DNA of 38,394 nt from Bacteroides sp. (GCA_014801525.1 JAAVEB010000010.1:17544-55937), one strand, 5' to 3'. Shown: positions 25,240 to 34,082, counted from the stretch's first letter. The notes: generated by a model from the sequence alone, not told the origin. Translations and numbers: made by a program.

Positions 25240-26604
25240 TTATTTGGGCTGAAGGGGGGAGATGCGGATGCGTTTAAACTGATAGTAAACCATCAGCACG
25301 GTGACAATTGTAGCGCCGATATCTGACGTTGGGAAAGATGCCCACACTCCGTTTAGCCCGAAATACTTGGGTAGCGTCATCAGTAGCGGGATGAGGAATA
25401 TCACCTGCCTTATGAGGCTGAGGAAAATGGATTTCCCTGCCATGCCTATTGACTGGAACAACGTGGTGGAAACAATCTGGAACCCCACCGGCCAGAACAT
25501 GACCGTGGCGATGTGGAGCCCGTTGACAGTCGCGGCTATCAGCTCGGGGTCGATGGTGAACGCGCGGGCGATGTAGACAGGGAAGAACACGCTCACGATA
25601 GCCCCTGCCGAGGTGACGCAAGTGCCGAATATCGCCGCCGCCCAATAGGCTTTGCGCATGCGGTCATAGTGCCCGGCGCCGTAATTGTAGCCTAAGATGG
25701 GCTGCACTCCCTGGCAAAGCCCTACCACTACCATGCAAAGCAGCGAGGTATAGGTACTGAAAATGCCGACGGCGCCCACAGCCATGTCGCCGCCATATTC
25801 CAGAAGCGAGCGGTTGATGATGGCGTTGATTGCCGACGCGCAGAAGTTGACTATGCTCGGCGCGGCTCCGATGCTGATGATTGCCCAGATGATGTGGAAG
25901 TTGAGCTTGTAAATCCCTTTCTTGAAATGGAGCGTCGATGTCTTTTTGCAGAAGTGAGCCAGCACGAATGCCGCGCCCACGGTCATCGAGATGTCGGTGG
26001 CGATAGCCGCGCCCTTTATTCCCATGTCGAGACCGAAAATGAATATGGGCGCGAAAATGAGGTTGCACCCGGCTCCGATGAACATCGTTATCATCGACAG
26101 GCGCGGATAGCCCGACGCCCTCATCACATTGTTCATGCTATACATTATGTTCATCACCAGCATGCCGGGAAGAATGTACATCATGAACTCTTTGGCATAA
26201 GGAAGAGTGCGCGACGACGCTCCGAAAAGAATCAGCAGGTCGTCCATGAATATTCCGAACAGGCTCAGATAAATCGTGGCGTTGATCACAATCATCACCA
26301 GCGAGTTGCCAAGCACTTGCTCGGCTTTCAGTTTATTGCCCTGTCCTAAAAATATCGACACGCGCGCGGCGGCTCCGGCGCCTATCAGCACCCCGATAGC
26401 CGCGCTGAGGTTCATCACCGGAAATGTGATGGCGAGACCGGCGATGGCGTCGGGACCCACCCCTCTGCCAATAAAAATGCGGTCAATCACATTGTAGAGC
26501 GACATCACCACCATTCCTACGATTGCGGGCAGGCTATACTCCCACAAAAGTTTGCCGATGGGGCGGGTGGCGAGTTCGGTTATATTTTTAGTAGGCTGCT
26601 TCAT
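25240..26604 (-). CDS. MATE family multidrug/cation efflux transporter
   Basis: 454 residues with about 12 membrane helices. Family features: the opening PIGKLLWEYSLPAIVGMVVM, SLYNVIDRIFIGRGVGPDAI, AGLAITFPVMNLSAAIGVLI then GAGAAARVSIFLGQGN, and in the second half GLCQGVQPILGYNYGAGHYD, the counterpart of the GNxxGA loop. MATE proteins export drugs or metabolites in exchange for Na+ or H+; the substrate cannot be read here. Its ATG overlaps the phosphatase stop by four bases (ATGA), so translation is coupled. Confidence 0.93.
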   Translation of the reverse strand: MKQPTKNITELATRPIGKLLWEYSLPAIVGMVVMSLYNVIDRIFIGRGVGPDAIAGLAITFPVMNLSAAIGVLIGAGAAARVSIFLGQGNKLKAEQVLGNSLVMIVINATIYLSLFGIFMDDLLILFGASSRTLPYAKEFMMYILPGMLVMNIMYSMNNVMRASGYPRLSMITMFIGAGCNLIFAPIFIFGLDMGIKGAAIATDISMTVGAAFVLAHFCKKTSTLHFKKGIYKLNFHIIWAIISIGAAPSIVNFCASAINAIINRSLLEYGGDMAVGAVGIFSTYTSLLCMVVVGLCQGVQPILGYNYGAGHYDRMRKAYWAAAIFGTCVTSAGAIVSVFFPVYIARAFTIDPELIAATVNGLHIATVMFWPVGFQIVSTTLFQSIGMAGKSIFLSLIRQVIFLIPLLMTLPKYFGLNGVWASFPTSDIGATIVTVLMVYYQFKRIRISPLQPK

Positions 26605-27134
26605 TTGCTGGCGGATAATGTTTCATACAGGTTTCTGCAACCGTCTTCGAGCAGATCCAGCACGAGCTCAAAACCTTCGGCTCCCTCATAATAGGGGTCG
26701 GGAACATGGTCATAGCGTGTCGCCATCCCTACGAATTTTATCATCGGGACAATCTTGGCTTCTGCTTCAACGGTGGGCGCCATGGAGCGCAAGTCGCGCT
26801 CATTTGACGCGTCCATCGGAATGATGAGGTCGAAGTTGTCAAAATCGCTTTGTCTGAATTGTCGTGAACGGTGGGTGAGGTCATAGCCGCGTCGCTGGGC
26901 GTGGATTCTCATTCGCCTGTCGGGCAGGTCGCCGGCATGCCCTCCGTAGGTTCCCGCCGAGTCAATAATCCAGCGGCTTGAATCGCCCTCGGCGTCGATA
27001 ATGCTTCGCAGCACGCCTTCGGCTGCCGGAGAACGGCAGATGTTGCCGAGGCACACGAAAAGCACTCTGATTTTATCGCTGTGTTTCAATGCATGGATAG
27101 CATTTGATTCCCTGTTCGCGCTATTATTTCCCAT
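26601..27134 (-). CDS. Low-molecular-weight protein-tyrosine phosphatase
   Basis: 177 residues with the phosphate loop VLFVCLGNICRSPAAEG (Cys28 nucleophile, Arg34) and the general acid Asp146 in VPDPYYEG, so all catalytic residues are present. Such enzymes dephosphorylate protein tyrosine, or sometimes arginine or small molecules; in envelope clusters they pair with tyrosine kinases, but no kinase is seen here. The first 20 residues before KIRVLFVCL are an extension with no obvious role; no later Met would keep the loop, so the ATG at 27134 is kept. A TATCTTTG box lies about 64 bases upstream. Coupled by a 4-base overlap to the MATE gene. Confidence 0.93.
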   Translation of the reverse strand: MGNNSANRESNAIHALKHSDKIRVLFVCLGNICRSPAAEGVLRSIIDAEGDSSRWIIDSAGTYGGHAGDLPDRRMRIHAQRRGYDLTHRSRQFRQSDFDNFDLIIPMDASNERDLRSMAPTVEAEAKIVPMIKFVGMATRYDHVPDPYYEGAEGFELVLDLLEDGCRNLYETLSASK

Positions 27135-27197
27135 TGCTCTATGTTTACGTGATGGAGATTTGGAGCCGTTATTATTGTCGTGCCGGCTCTAATAGTG

Positions 27198-27205
27198 CAA
27201 AGATA
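27198..27205 (-). promoter_or_regulatory. Promoter -7 box for the phosphatase-MATE-U32 operon
   Basis: The minus strand reads TATCTTTG, a full -7 match, just after the lpxB stop. Predicted start near 27194. No good TTTG is found 20 bases upstream. Confidence 0.55.
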
Positions 27206-27227
27206 GCGAATTTTGGCTGTAACCGTG

Positions 27228-28352
27228 TTATGAAAGTTGAGATATAATCTCTCGGGCGGTGGTGTCGGCGGCGTCTGATGTCCCGAGAACCTCTCTCATG
27301 AACCGGTAGCCGTCGAGCTGATTGTCGTGTCCGGGGCTGCCGGGCAGGATGTTGTGCAGCTCTCTGCCCACCGCTGTCGGGTTGCAGTTGTGCATGAGCA
27401 TCTCGGGAATGATAAGTCGGTCAGCGATAAGATTGGGGAGCGAGACATATTTTATTTTCAGAATCTTCTCCATAATCTTATATGTGAGCCGGGAGCCGTT
27501 GGAGCGGTAACACACCACCTGTGGCGTGTTGAGCAGAGCGCATTCGAGGGTTGCGGTGCCTGAAGTGACCAGCGCAGCCGACGCATATCTCATCAGCTCG
27601 AATGTCATGCCCGAAACGATGGGAGTGCCGGGAGTCACGTAATAGCCGTAGTAGGGGAGGTCTATCCCGGGAGCGCCGGCTATGACTGTCTGATAGTCGG
27701 GGAAGCGTTGTGCCGCCGCCTCCATGATCATCAGGTTGTTTTTGATTTCCGATTTGCGGCTTCCCGGCACCAGCGCTATTATCGGACGGTCGGGCAGATT
27801 GTTCTTCTTGAGAAATTCCTCCCGGCTCATGATGTGGGTGAGTTTTTCGTCGACCTCTTCGACCGACGGGTTACCCACATACTCGACTTTCATGTAATGG
27901 CGCGCGTAGAAGTCGGTTTCAAACGGAAGGATGCAATAAACCTGTCTCACATATTTCCTTATCGCCTTCACGCGGTGCTCTTTCCATGCCCACACTTTTG
28001 GCGAGATGTAATAGAAAACCGGTATGCCGAGCGAGTAGGCGTAGCTTGCGAGTTTGAGGTTGAAGCTGGGATAGTCGACGAGGATTAATGCGTCGGGGCG
28101 GAATTTCTTTATCGTCTCCTTGGCGCGTTTCAGATTGGAGAGCACCTTGGGAAGATGGCGCAGCACTTCGCTGAATCCCATGAACGCCATCTCGCGATAA
28201 TGGATTTCAGGCTGATGACCGGCTTCAGCCGCCATGAGGTCGCCGCCCAGAAATGCTACCTGAGCGTCCTTGTCGCGATTGACAAGCTCCTTTATCAGTT
28301 GGGCGGCGTGAAGGTCGCCCGATGCTTCTCCTGCTGAAACGAAATATCTCAT
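27228..28352 (-). CDS. lpxB: Lipid-A-disaccharide synthase
   Basis: Joins UDP-2,3-diacylglucosamine and lipid X to form the lipid A disaccharide at the inner membrane (GT19). The 374 residues begin MRYFVSAGEASGDLHAAQLI, the LpxB signature, and contain DALILVDYPSFNLKLA, YYISPKVWAWKEHRVKAIRK, VEYVGNPSVEEVDE, ALVPGSRKSEIKNN and VTSGTATLECALLNTP. I use the ATG at 28352, two bases after the ssb stop; an in-frame TTG at 28358 would give a 4-base overlap but is less usual. It closes the long arg-pro-ssb block. No terminator is obvious after the stop, where the next promoter begins. Confidence 0.96.
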   Translation of the reverse strand: MRYFVSAGEASGDLHAAQLIKELVNRDKDAQVAFLGGDLMAAEAGHQPEIHYREMAFMGFSEVLRHLPKVLSNLKRAKETIKKFRPDALILVDYPSFNLKLASYAYSLGIPVFYYISPKVWAWKEHRVKAIRKYVRQVYCILPFETDFYARHYMKVEYVGNPSVEEVDEKLTHIMSREEFLKKNNLPDRPIIALVPGSRKSEIKNNLMIMEAAAQRFPDYQTVIAGAPGIDLPYYGYYVTPGTPIVSGMTFELMRYASAALVTSGTATLECALLNTPQVVCYRSNGSRLTYKIMEKILKIKYVSLPNLIADRLIIPEMLMHNCNPTAVGRELHNILPGSPGHDNQLDGYRFMREVLGTSDAADTTAREIISQLS

Positions 28353-28354
28353 CG

Positions 28355-28696
28355 TCAATTGTTGTTATTGCGTGATACGATGTCGAAATTCTCCACGTAG
28401 ATTTCGGTCACGGTGTGCTTGATGGTGTTGCGGTCCTCCCAAGAGCGGGTGCGCAATTTACCTTCTACATAGAGTTTGGTCCCTTTTCTGATATATTTCT
28501 CGGCAAATTCAGCCGCTTTGTCCCACATGACGATGCGATGCCACTCTGTGCGCTCCGGAATCTGGACTCCGGCAGCGGTTGTGTAGGCGCGGTCGGTCGT
28601 GGCGAGCGAGAATGAAGCGACGGCGCGGGTGTCGATATATCGGATTTCAGGATCCTGCCCCACATTTCCTATCAGTATGACTTTATTTATCGACAT
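28355..28696 (-). CDS. ssb: Single-stranded DNA-binding protein, short form
   Basis: 113 residues forming one OB fold: MSINKVILIGNVGQDPEIRY, VASFSLATTDRAY, TEWHRIVMWDKAAEFAEKYI, and GTKLYVEGKLRTRSWEDRN. It ends in NFDIVSRNNNN, without the disordered linker and the acidic tip (usually DDDIPF or DDLPF) that full-length SSB uses to recruit repair and replication partners. The genome probably has another, full-length ssb. It sits 10 bases after proC and two bases before lpxB, so it is carried in a biosynthetic operon rather than next to replication genes. It may act as a secondary SSB; function beyond ssDNA binding is unknown. Confidence 0.92.
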   Translation of the reverse strand: MSINKVILIGNVGQDPEIRYIDTRAVASFSLATTDRAYTTAAGVQIPERTEWHRIVMWDKAAEFAEKYIRKGTKLYVEGKLRTRSWEDRNTIKHTVTEIYVENFDIVSRNNNN

Positions 28697-28706
28697 GGCT
28701 TCAATT

Positions 28707-29495
28707 TTATTTGGCTGACGCTTTAAGCCCCTCGATAACTGCCGCCGTAAATCCGGCGCGTTCCATCGCGTTGAGCCCTTTGATAGTTATGCCGCCGGGG
28801 GTGGTCACCTTGTCGATTTCACTCTCGGGGTTATTGCCGGTGGCTTCAAGGAGCGCCACGGCGCCCTTCATGGTGGCGAGCATATATTCTTTCGCCTTGT
28901 CGGGATAGAGTCCGAGCTCGACGGCGCCTTCGGTGGCGGCGCGGATGTAGCGCATCACATAGGCGATGCCGCATGAACACAGCGCTGTAGCGGCGCCAAT
29001 GAGGCGTTCCTCGATCACGGCTGTCTGCCCGAGGCGGTCGAACAGCGAAACGATGTCGTTGATCTGCTGTTCGCCGGCGTTGTCATGGCACACGAATGTC
29101 ATGCTCGCCCCCACCGACATCGCTGTGTTGGGGATGGCTCGGAACACGGAACGGTCAGATGAGTAGCGGTGAAGCATTTTGCCGATATCTTCAAGCGATA
29201 TTCCTGCGGCGAGCGACACCAGGGTCTGGTCGCGGAAAGCGATAGCCGGAGCGATTTCGTCGAGCACCGAAGGTAGAACCCACGGCTTCACGGCAAGGAC
29301 GATATAGTCGGTGCCTTTTATCACGGCGCGGTTGTCGGTCGAGACGGTTATGCCCGGACATGACTTTGCGATGGCGTCGAGAGTTGACCGGCGCGGAGAG
29401 CTGACGGCGATGTCGGCGGGCGGAAATCCGCTTGCCGCCAACCCGCGCGCTATCGCTCCGCCCATGTTGCCTCCGCCTATGATTGATACTTTCAT
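28707..29495 (-). CDS. proC: Pyrroline-5-carboxylate reductase
   Basis: Reduces 1-pyrroline-5-carboxylate to proline with NAD(P)H. The 262 residues have the Rossmann start VSIIGGGNMGGAIARGLAAS, the family segments YIVLAVKPWVLPSVLDEI and VFRAIPNTAMSVGASMTFVC, and the C-terminal signature region EIDKVTTPGGITIKGLNAME, all as expected. Length is normal. Its start overlaps the argD stop by four bases, placing proline synthesis under the same control as arginine; both pathways start from glutamate, and ornithine can feed proline. Confidence 0.96.
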   Translation of the reverse strand: MKVSIIGGGNMGGAIARGLAASGFPPADIAVSSPRRSTLDAIAKSCPGITVSTDNRAVIKGTDYIVLAVKPWVLPSVLDEIAPAIAFRDQTLVSLAAGISLEDIGKMLHRYSSDRSVFRAIPNTAMSVGASMTFVCHDNAGEQQINDIVSLFDRLGQTAVIEERLIGAATALCSCGIAYVMRYIRAATEGAVELGLYPDKAKEYMLATMKGAVALLEATGNNPESEIDKVTTPGGITIKGLNAMERAGFTAAVIEGLKASAK

Positions 29496-30628
29496 TTCTG
29501 TGATATGTTGAGAAGTCTTTTGAAGCGGGTGAGGAATGTTTCGGCTTCTTCCATTGAGAGAGTGAGCGGCGGGAGCAGTCTCACGATATTGGTGCCGGCG
29601 GCTCCGGTAAACACGTGCTCTTCAAAGATGAGGCGGCGGCGCAGTTCTTTTGCCGGGAACTCAAGCTCGATTCCTATCATCAGTCCACGTCCGCGCACTT
29701 CTTTTATGCCCGGCAGTCCTTTTAACTCGTTCAGCAGATAGGAGCCAACGAGAGCCGCGTTTTCCACGAGACCCTCTTTCTCGAAGATGTCGAGCACGGC
29801 GATCGCAGTCGCGCAGGCAAGATGGTTGCCGCCGAAGGTGGTGCCGAGCTGTCCGTATTCGGGCGTGAATTTCGGGCTGATGAGAACGCCACCCATCGGG
29901 AAGCCGTTGGCGATCCCCTTTGCCACGGTGATGATGTCGGGGCGTATTCCTGAATACTGGTGGGCGAAGAATCTGCCTGATCTGCCGTAGCCCGACTGGA
30001 TTTCGTCAAGAATCAGAACAGCTCCGTATTGGTCACACTCTTCACGCAGCACTCTCAGAAAATCTTCCGAGGGGATGCGTATGCCGCCCACGCCCTGGAT
30101 GCCTTCGATAATGACTGCGCAGACGTCGCCCTTTTTCAGCTCGTTGACCGTCGCGTCGATGTCGTTGAGCGGCAGGAAAGTTACGTGTCCGTTGTCGTTG
30201 AGCGGCGACACGATTTTAGGATTGTCGGTAGCTTCTACTGCTGCCGACGTTCTGCCGTGGAATGCCTTTCCGTAGGCTATGACTCTCGACTTGCCGGTGT
30301 GGAACGATGCAAGTTTCAATGCGTTTTCGTTAGCTTCGGCTCCCGAGTTTACAAGGAATAGCTGGTAGTCGTCGTAGCCCGATACTTTGCCGAGTTTCTC
30401 GGCAAGTTTCTTTTGCAGCGGATTGATGACGGAATTGGAGTAGAACATCAGTTTTGATGCCTGCTCGTTGATGGCTTTCACGATTTCGGGATGGCAGTGC
30501 CCTACGGAAATCACGGCGTGACCGCCATAAAGGTCGAGGTATTCCGTTCCATGGTTGTCATATACATGGCAACCCTCGCCACGGTCAATTTCTATATCGA
30601 AAAGCGGATATACGTCAAATAGATTCAT
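29492..30628 (-). CDS. argD: Acylornithine aminotransferase
   Basis: PLP enzyme that transaminates N-acyl-glutamate semialdehyde to N-acyl-ornithine. The 378 residues show VYPLFDIEIDRGEGCHVYDN, LDLYGGHAVISVGHCHPEIV, LVNSGAEANENALKLA, GKAFHGRTSAAVEATDNP, ILDEIQSGYGRSGRFFAHQY (PLP-contacting Asp) and DIITVAKGIANGFPMGGVLI, with the Schiff-base Lys, then TFGGNHLACATAIAVLD. In Bacteroides the pathway is known to run through N-succinyl intermediates, so the substrate may be the succinyl rather than the acetyl form. It lies 21 bases after argC and overlaps proC by four bases. Confidence 0.95.
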   Translation of the reverse strand: MNLFDVYPLFDIEIDRGEGCHVYDNHGTEYLDLYGGHAVISVGHCHPEIVKAINEQASKLMFYSNSVINPLQKKLAEKLGKVSGYDDYQLFLVNSGAEANENALKLASFHTGKSRVIAYGKAFHGRTSAAVEATDNPKIVSPLNDNGHVTFLPLNDIDATVNELKKGDVCAVIIEGIQGVGGIRIPSEDFLRVLREECDQYGAVLILDEIQSGYGRSGRFFAHQYSGIRPDIITVAKGIANGFPMGGVLISPKFTPEYGQLGTTFGGNHLACATAIAVLDIFEKEGLVENAALVGSYLLNELKGLPGIKEVRGRGLMIGIELEFPAKELRRRLIFEEHVFTGAAGTNIVRLLPPLTLSMEEAETFLTRFKRLLNISQK

Positions 30629-30649
30629 CGTTGAATGTTGATTATGAAT

Positions 30650-31621
30650 TTAGAATGCCGAGGGTTTCAGTTGGAGTCCCACGCGCTCATGAAGCCCGAA
30701 AAGCAGGTTCATGTTGTGGACAGCCTGTCCCGACGCCCCTTTGACAAGATTGTCGATCACCGAGGTTATCAGAAGCTTGCCGTCGACCTTGTCGAGGTGA
30801 AGTATGCACTTGTTGGTGTTCACCACATCTTTCAGGTCGGGCGCTTTGTCGGTGACGAAAGTGAAATTATGATCAGAATAATAGTCCTCATAGAGTTTTT
30901 TCACTTCTTCAAGAGCCACCGGGCAATCAAGGTAGACGATAGCCATTATGCCACGGGCGAAACATCCTCTGACCGGGATGAAGTCGATGTCGGACTTAAA
31001 GCTGTTTTGAAGCTGGGTCAGCGACTGCCTTATTTCGGCGAGATGCTGATGCTTGAACGGCTTGTAGATCGACACGTTGTTGTTGCGCCATGAGAAATGG
31101 CTGGTTGCCGAGGGCTTCACGCCGGCACCGGTCGAGCCGGTTATCGCCGTGACGTGAACGGTGCTGTTGAGAAGTAGATTTTTGGCGAGGGGCAGCAGCG
31201 CGAGCTGAATTGCTGTGGCGAAGCATCCCGGATTGGCAACGCGCTTGGCGCCGCGCACAATCTGCTTGCGGTTCAGCTCGGGCAGTCCGTAGACAAAATC
31301 GTGGGTGCCGTCGTTGATGCGATAGTCGGTCGACAGGTCGATGATGCGCAGCTCTTCGGGAACTTCATGTGACTCCATGAATTTTTTTGTTTCGCCGTGA
31401 GGGGTGCAGCAGAACATCACGTCGATGTCGTTGAAATCGATGTCAGACGTGAACTTCAGTTCGGTCTCGCCGATGAGTCCCTGATGAACGTCGGTCACGT
31501 TGTTTCCGGCGTTGCTTGAACTGTGGACCCACTTGATCTCAACATCGGGGTGATTGATGAGAAGGCGCAGCAGCTCGCCGGCGGTATATCCCGCGCCGCC
31601 TATTATTCCAGTTCTTATCAT
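30650..31621 (-). CDS. argC: N-acyl-gamma-glutamyl-phosphate reductase
   Basis: NADPH-dependent reduction of N-acyl-glutamyl phosphate to the semialdehyde. The 323 residues have the start RTGIIGGAGYTAGELLRLLI, FCCTPHGETKKFM, the catalytic cysteine in VANPGCFATAIQLAL, and TGSTGAGVKPSATSHFSWRN, with the histidine region YKPFKHQHLAEIRQSL after it. Ends in KGASGQAVHNMNLLFGL, typical of ArgC. The start overlaps the argG stop by four bases (ATGA). As with argD, the acyl group may be succinyl in this lineage. Confidence 0.96.
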   Translation of the reverse strand: MIRTGIIGGAGYTAGELLRLLINHPDVEIKWVHSSSNAGNNVTDVHQGLIGETELKFTSDIDFNDIDVMFCCTPHGETKKFMESHEVPEELRIIDLSTDYRINDGTHDFVYGLPELNRKQIVRGAKRVANPGCFATAIQLALLPLAKNLLLNSTVHVTAITGSTGAGVKPSATSHFSWRNNNVSIYKPFKHQHLAEIRQSLTQLQNSFKSDIDFIPVRGCFARGIMAIVYLDCPVALEEVKKLYEDYYSDHNFTFVTDKAPDLKDVVNTNKCILHLDKVDGKLLITSVIDNLVKGASGQAVHNMNLLFGLHERVGLQLKPSAF

Positions 31622-32838
31622 GCTTCGCGGTCTTTGTTGTTACGAGTTTGCACGGAATGATAGATTTTCATCTGGTTTCCGAGAATCTTGGTGAAGCCCT
31701 TCACGTCGTCGGCGGTCCAACCTTTGCTAAGTTCGCCATATTCGCCGAAGTCGGTCTTCATGAGGTCGAAGTCGCTTTCCACGCCAACGGTGATGAAGCG
31801 GTAAGGCTTCAGGTCGATGAACACGCGTCCTGTCACGTTGCGCTGTGACGACTGGAGGAATTTTTCGATGTCGCGCATCACCGGTTCAAGATACTGCGCT
31901 TCGTGGAGGAACATTCCATACCAGTTGCCGAGCTGATCTTTCCAATATTGCTGCCACTTGGTGAGAGTGTGCTTCTCGAGCATCTTGTGGGCGGCGATGA
32001 TTACCATTGGCGCTCCTGCCTCGAAGCCCACACGCCCCTTTATGCCGATGATGGTGTCGCCGATGTGCATGTCTCTTCCGAGAGCGTAGGGCGCCACGAG
32101 CTCTTCGATTTTCTGGATAGCCTTCACTTTGTCGGTGAACGGTTCGCCGTTCACGGCTGAGATTTCACCCTCGGTGAAGTCGATTGTGAGGCGGCTGTCG
32201 GCAGTTGCCGTCATCTGGGTGGGATATGCCTCCTCGGGGAGGGTCTGGTCGCTGTGGAGGGTTTCCTTTCCGCCAACCGATGTTCCCCAAAGACCTTTGT
32301 TGATTGAATATTCAAGCTTCTTGAAGTCGGCTACATAACCGTGGTCCTTCAGGTAGTTGATTTCATACTCGCGGGTGAGGTTCATGTCGCGGGTAGGGGT
32401 GATGATTTCAATCTCGGGGGCGAGAATCTGGAATGTTATGTCGAAACGCACCTGGTCGTTGCCCGCGCTTGTGCTTCCGTGAGCCACGTAGCGCGCGCCG
32501 ATTGATTTCGCGTAGTCGATGATGGCTATCGCCTGGAATATGCGTTCGGAGCTGACCGAGATGGGGTAGGTGCCGTTGCGGAGCACGTTGCCGAATATCA
32601 TGTATTTGATGCTCTTCTCGTAATATTCTTTGGTGATGTCGAGAGTGGCGTGGGCTTTTGCTCCAAGATCGAGCGCGCGTTTTTCGATTGCTTTCAGCTC
32701 TTCGGGCGAGAAGCCGCCGGTGTTGGCGATTGCGGTATAAACGTCATAGCCGCAGTCTTCCGAAAGGTATTTTACGGCAAATGAGGTGTCAAGACCGCCG
32801 CTGAAGGCGAGCACCACTTTCTTGTTTTCTTCTTTCAT
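31618..32838 (-). CDS. argG: Argininosuccinate synthase
   Basis: Condenses citrulline and aspartate with ATP to argininosuccinate. The 406 residues begin with the ATP pyrophosphatase loop VVLAFSGGLDTSFAVKYLSE and contain VAHGSTSAGNDQVRFDI, IITPTRDMNLTREYEINYLK, NKGLWGTSVGGKE, and GRVGFEAGAPMVIIAAHKML, all characteristic of ArgG. Length is normal. It sits third in the argR-led cluster, 30 bases after the GNAT gene; argH and the transcarbamylase gene are not in the window. Confidence 0.97.
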   Translation of the reverse strand: MKEENKKVVLAFSGGLDTSFAVKYLSEDCGYDVYTAIANTGGFSPEELKAIEKRALDLGAKAHATLDITKEYYEKSIKYMIFGNVLRNGTYPISVSSERIFQAIAIIDYAKSIGARYVAHGSTSAGNDQVRFDITFQILAPEIEIITPTRDMNLTREYEINYLKDHGYVADFKKLEYSINKGLWGTSVGGKETLHSDQTLPEEAYPTQMTATADSRLTIDFTEGEISAVNGEPFTDKVKAIQKIEELVAPYALGRDMHIGDTIIGIKGRVGFEAGAPMVIIAAHKMLEKHTLTKWQQYWKDQLGNWYGMFLHEAQYLEPVMRDIEKFLQSSQRNVTGRVFIDLKPYRFITVGVESDFDLMKTDFGEYGELSKGWTADDVKGFTKILGNQMKIYHSVQTRNNKDREA

Positions 32839-32868
32839 AAGTATATATGTTTAGTTTGTTTTTTTCGA

Positions 32869-33423
32869 TTAATTAGCTTGATGTTCTTTGGGGTCATAGA
32901 GAAGCCCGGTGCACAGGCACTTGTGTCCGCCGTTGCGCTGGAGAATGTCGAAGTTCACGCAGCTTTCACAGCCGCGCCAGAAGGCGGCGTCGGTGGTGAG
33001 CTGGTCGAAGGTGACGGGGCGGTAGCCGAGGTCGTGATTCATTTTCATGACGGCGGCGCCGGTGGTGAGGGAGAATATCTTGGCGTCGGGAAACATTTCG
33101 CGCGACAGTTCAAAGATGCGTCGCTTGATGCGGGTGGCAAGTCCAAGCCCGCGGAACTTGTCGGACACGATTAGTCCTGAATTTGCCACAAACTCCTTGT
33201 TGCTCCATGATTCAATGTAGCTGAATCCTGCAAACTCTCCGTCGCAAAGCGCGATCACTGCCTTGCGTTCCAGCATTTTCTGTTTAACATATTCGGGCGA
33301 TCGCTTGGCAATACCGGTTCCGCGCACTTTTGCCGCGCGGTTGATGGTGTCAAGAATTTCGTCGACATATTTTACATGCTCTTCCGAGGCGACCAGCACC
33401 TCAATATTCGACATATCTGCCAT
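32869..33423 (-). CDS. GNAT acyltransferase, likely N-acylglutamate synthase of the arginine pathway
   Basis: 184 residues with a GNAT fold: LERKAVIALCDGEFAGFSYI (beta hairpin), FVANSGLIVSDKFRGLGLAT with the acyl-CoA pyrophosphate loop R-G-L-G-L-A, and IFSLTTGAAVMKMNHDLGYR. The N-terminus and central part differ from classical ArgA. The C-terminus has four cysteines (152, 155, 169, 171; C-x2-C-x13-C-x-C), which may bind a metal. It lies between argR and argG, and no other gene for the first step is in the cluster. The syntenic B. thetaiotaomicron gene (BT3761, as I recall) was proposed from mutant fitness data to be a diverged N-acylglutamate synthase, probably using succinyl-CoA. Acyl group and activity here are inference. 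Confidence 0.82.
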   Translation of the reverse strand: MADMSNIEVLVASEEHVKYVDEILDTINRAAKVRGTGIAKRSPEYVKQKMLERKAVIALCDGEFAGFSYIESWSNKEFVANSGLIVSDKFRGLGLATRIKRRIFELSREMFPDAKIFSLTTGAAVMKMNHDLGYRPVTFDQLTTDAAFWRGCESCVNFDILQRNGGHKCLCTGLLYDPKEHQAN

Positions 33424-33458
33424 TTTTCGTTTTATGTTGTCAGTAAAGTTTAAGTTTT

Positions 33459-33992
33459 CTAATTCAATATCTTATCGGGCGAAGCTATCTGCTTGCGTGC
33501 CTCTGCCAACACGCGCTCGGGCACGAATCCGGTGAAGAAGTCGAGGATTTCGGCGCGCGACGCTTCCTCGGCAGTCGCGACCATCACTGTGTCGGCGCCT
33601 GCTATGGTTCCGAGAATGTAGGGGGTTATGAGTTGGTCGAGGTCATAGGCGAGACCGCTCGCATATCCAAACGGAGTTCTGAACACAAGCATGTTGCCGG
33701 TGAAACGCATTGACTCGACATTCCGGTGTGTGCCCGTCTGGGCTGTTGTCGGCACCGTTTCATAAATCTCGTCTTCGGGGATTTCGCCCGGCTTTGTGAC
33801 GATATAGCGGTAGCCTCCCAGCGATGAAACGACTTTGGTGGTCTTCAATGCCTTGAGGTCGCGTGACAGAGTCGCCTGTGTCACAAAGAAGCCTCGGGCG
33901 GCAAGGAGCCGCGAGAGTTCTTCCTGGCTTCCGATGCTGTTGTTGTTTAATATTTCGAGAATCGCCAAAAGGCGGATCTGGCGTTTGTTCAT
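33459..33992 (-). CDS. argR: Arginine repressor ArgR
   Basis: 177 residues. The N-terminal winged helix (RQIRLLAILEILNNNSIGSQ, EELSRLLAARGFFVTQATLS, RDLKALKTTKVV) carries the family S-R-D-L recognition segment. The C-terminal arginine-binding oligomerisation domain has YDLDQLITPYILGTIAGADT, the counterpart of the GTIAGDDT motif, where Asp residues contact arginine. Its place at the head of the arg cluster, with its own promoter about 30 bases upstream, suggests that it controls this operon and itself. No ARG box could be defined by eye in the upstream region. Confidence 0.95.
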   Translation of the reverse strand: MNKRQIRLLAILEILNNNSIGSQEELSRLLAARGFFVTQATLSRDLKALKTTKVVSSLGGYRYIVTKPGEIPEDEIYETVPTTAQTGTHRNVESMRFTGNMLVFRTPFGYASGLAYDLDQLITPYILGTIAGADTVMVATAEEASRAEILDFFTGFVPERVLAEARKQIASPDKILN

Positions 33993-34019
33993 AATTCCGT
34001 CGGATTATTTTTGGAACGG

Positions 34020-34027
34020 CAAATTTA
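34020..34027 (-). promoter_or_regulatory. Promoter -7 box of the argR-led operon
   Basis: The minus strand reads TAAATTTG, a full match. Predicted start near 34016 with a leader of about 24 bases. A TTG (34052-34050) lies about 22 bases upstream and may be a weak -33 element. Confidence 0.6.
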
Positions 34028-34082
34028 CTAACAAAATACAAGATTAGCACAATGAAATCTGAATTTTTATGCAAATTTATTG

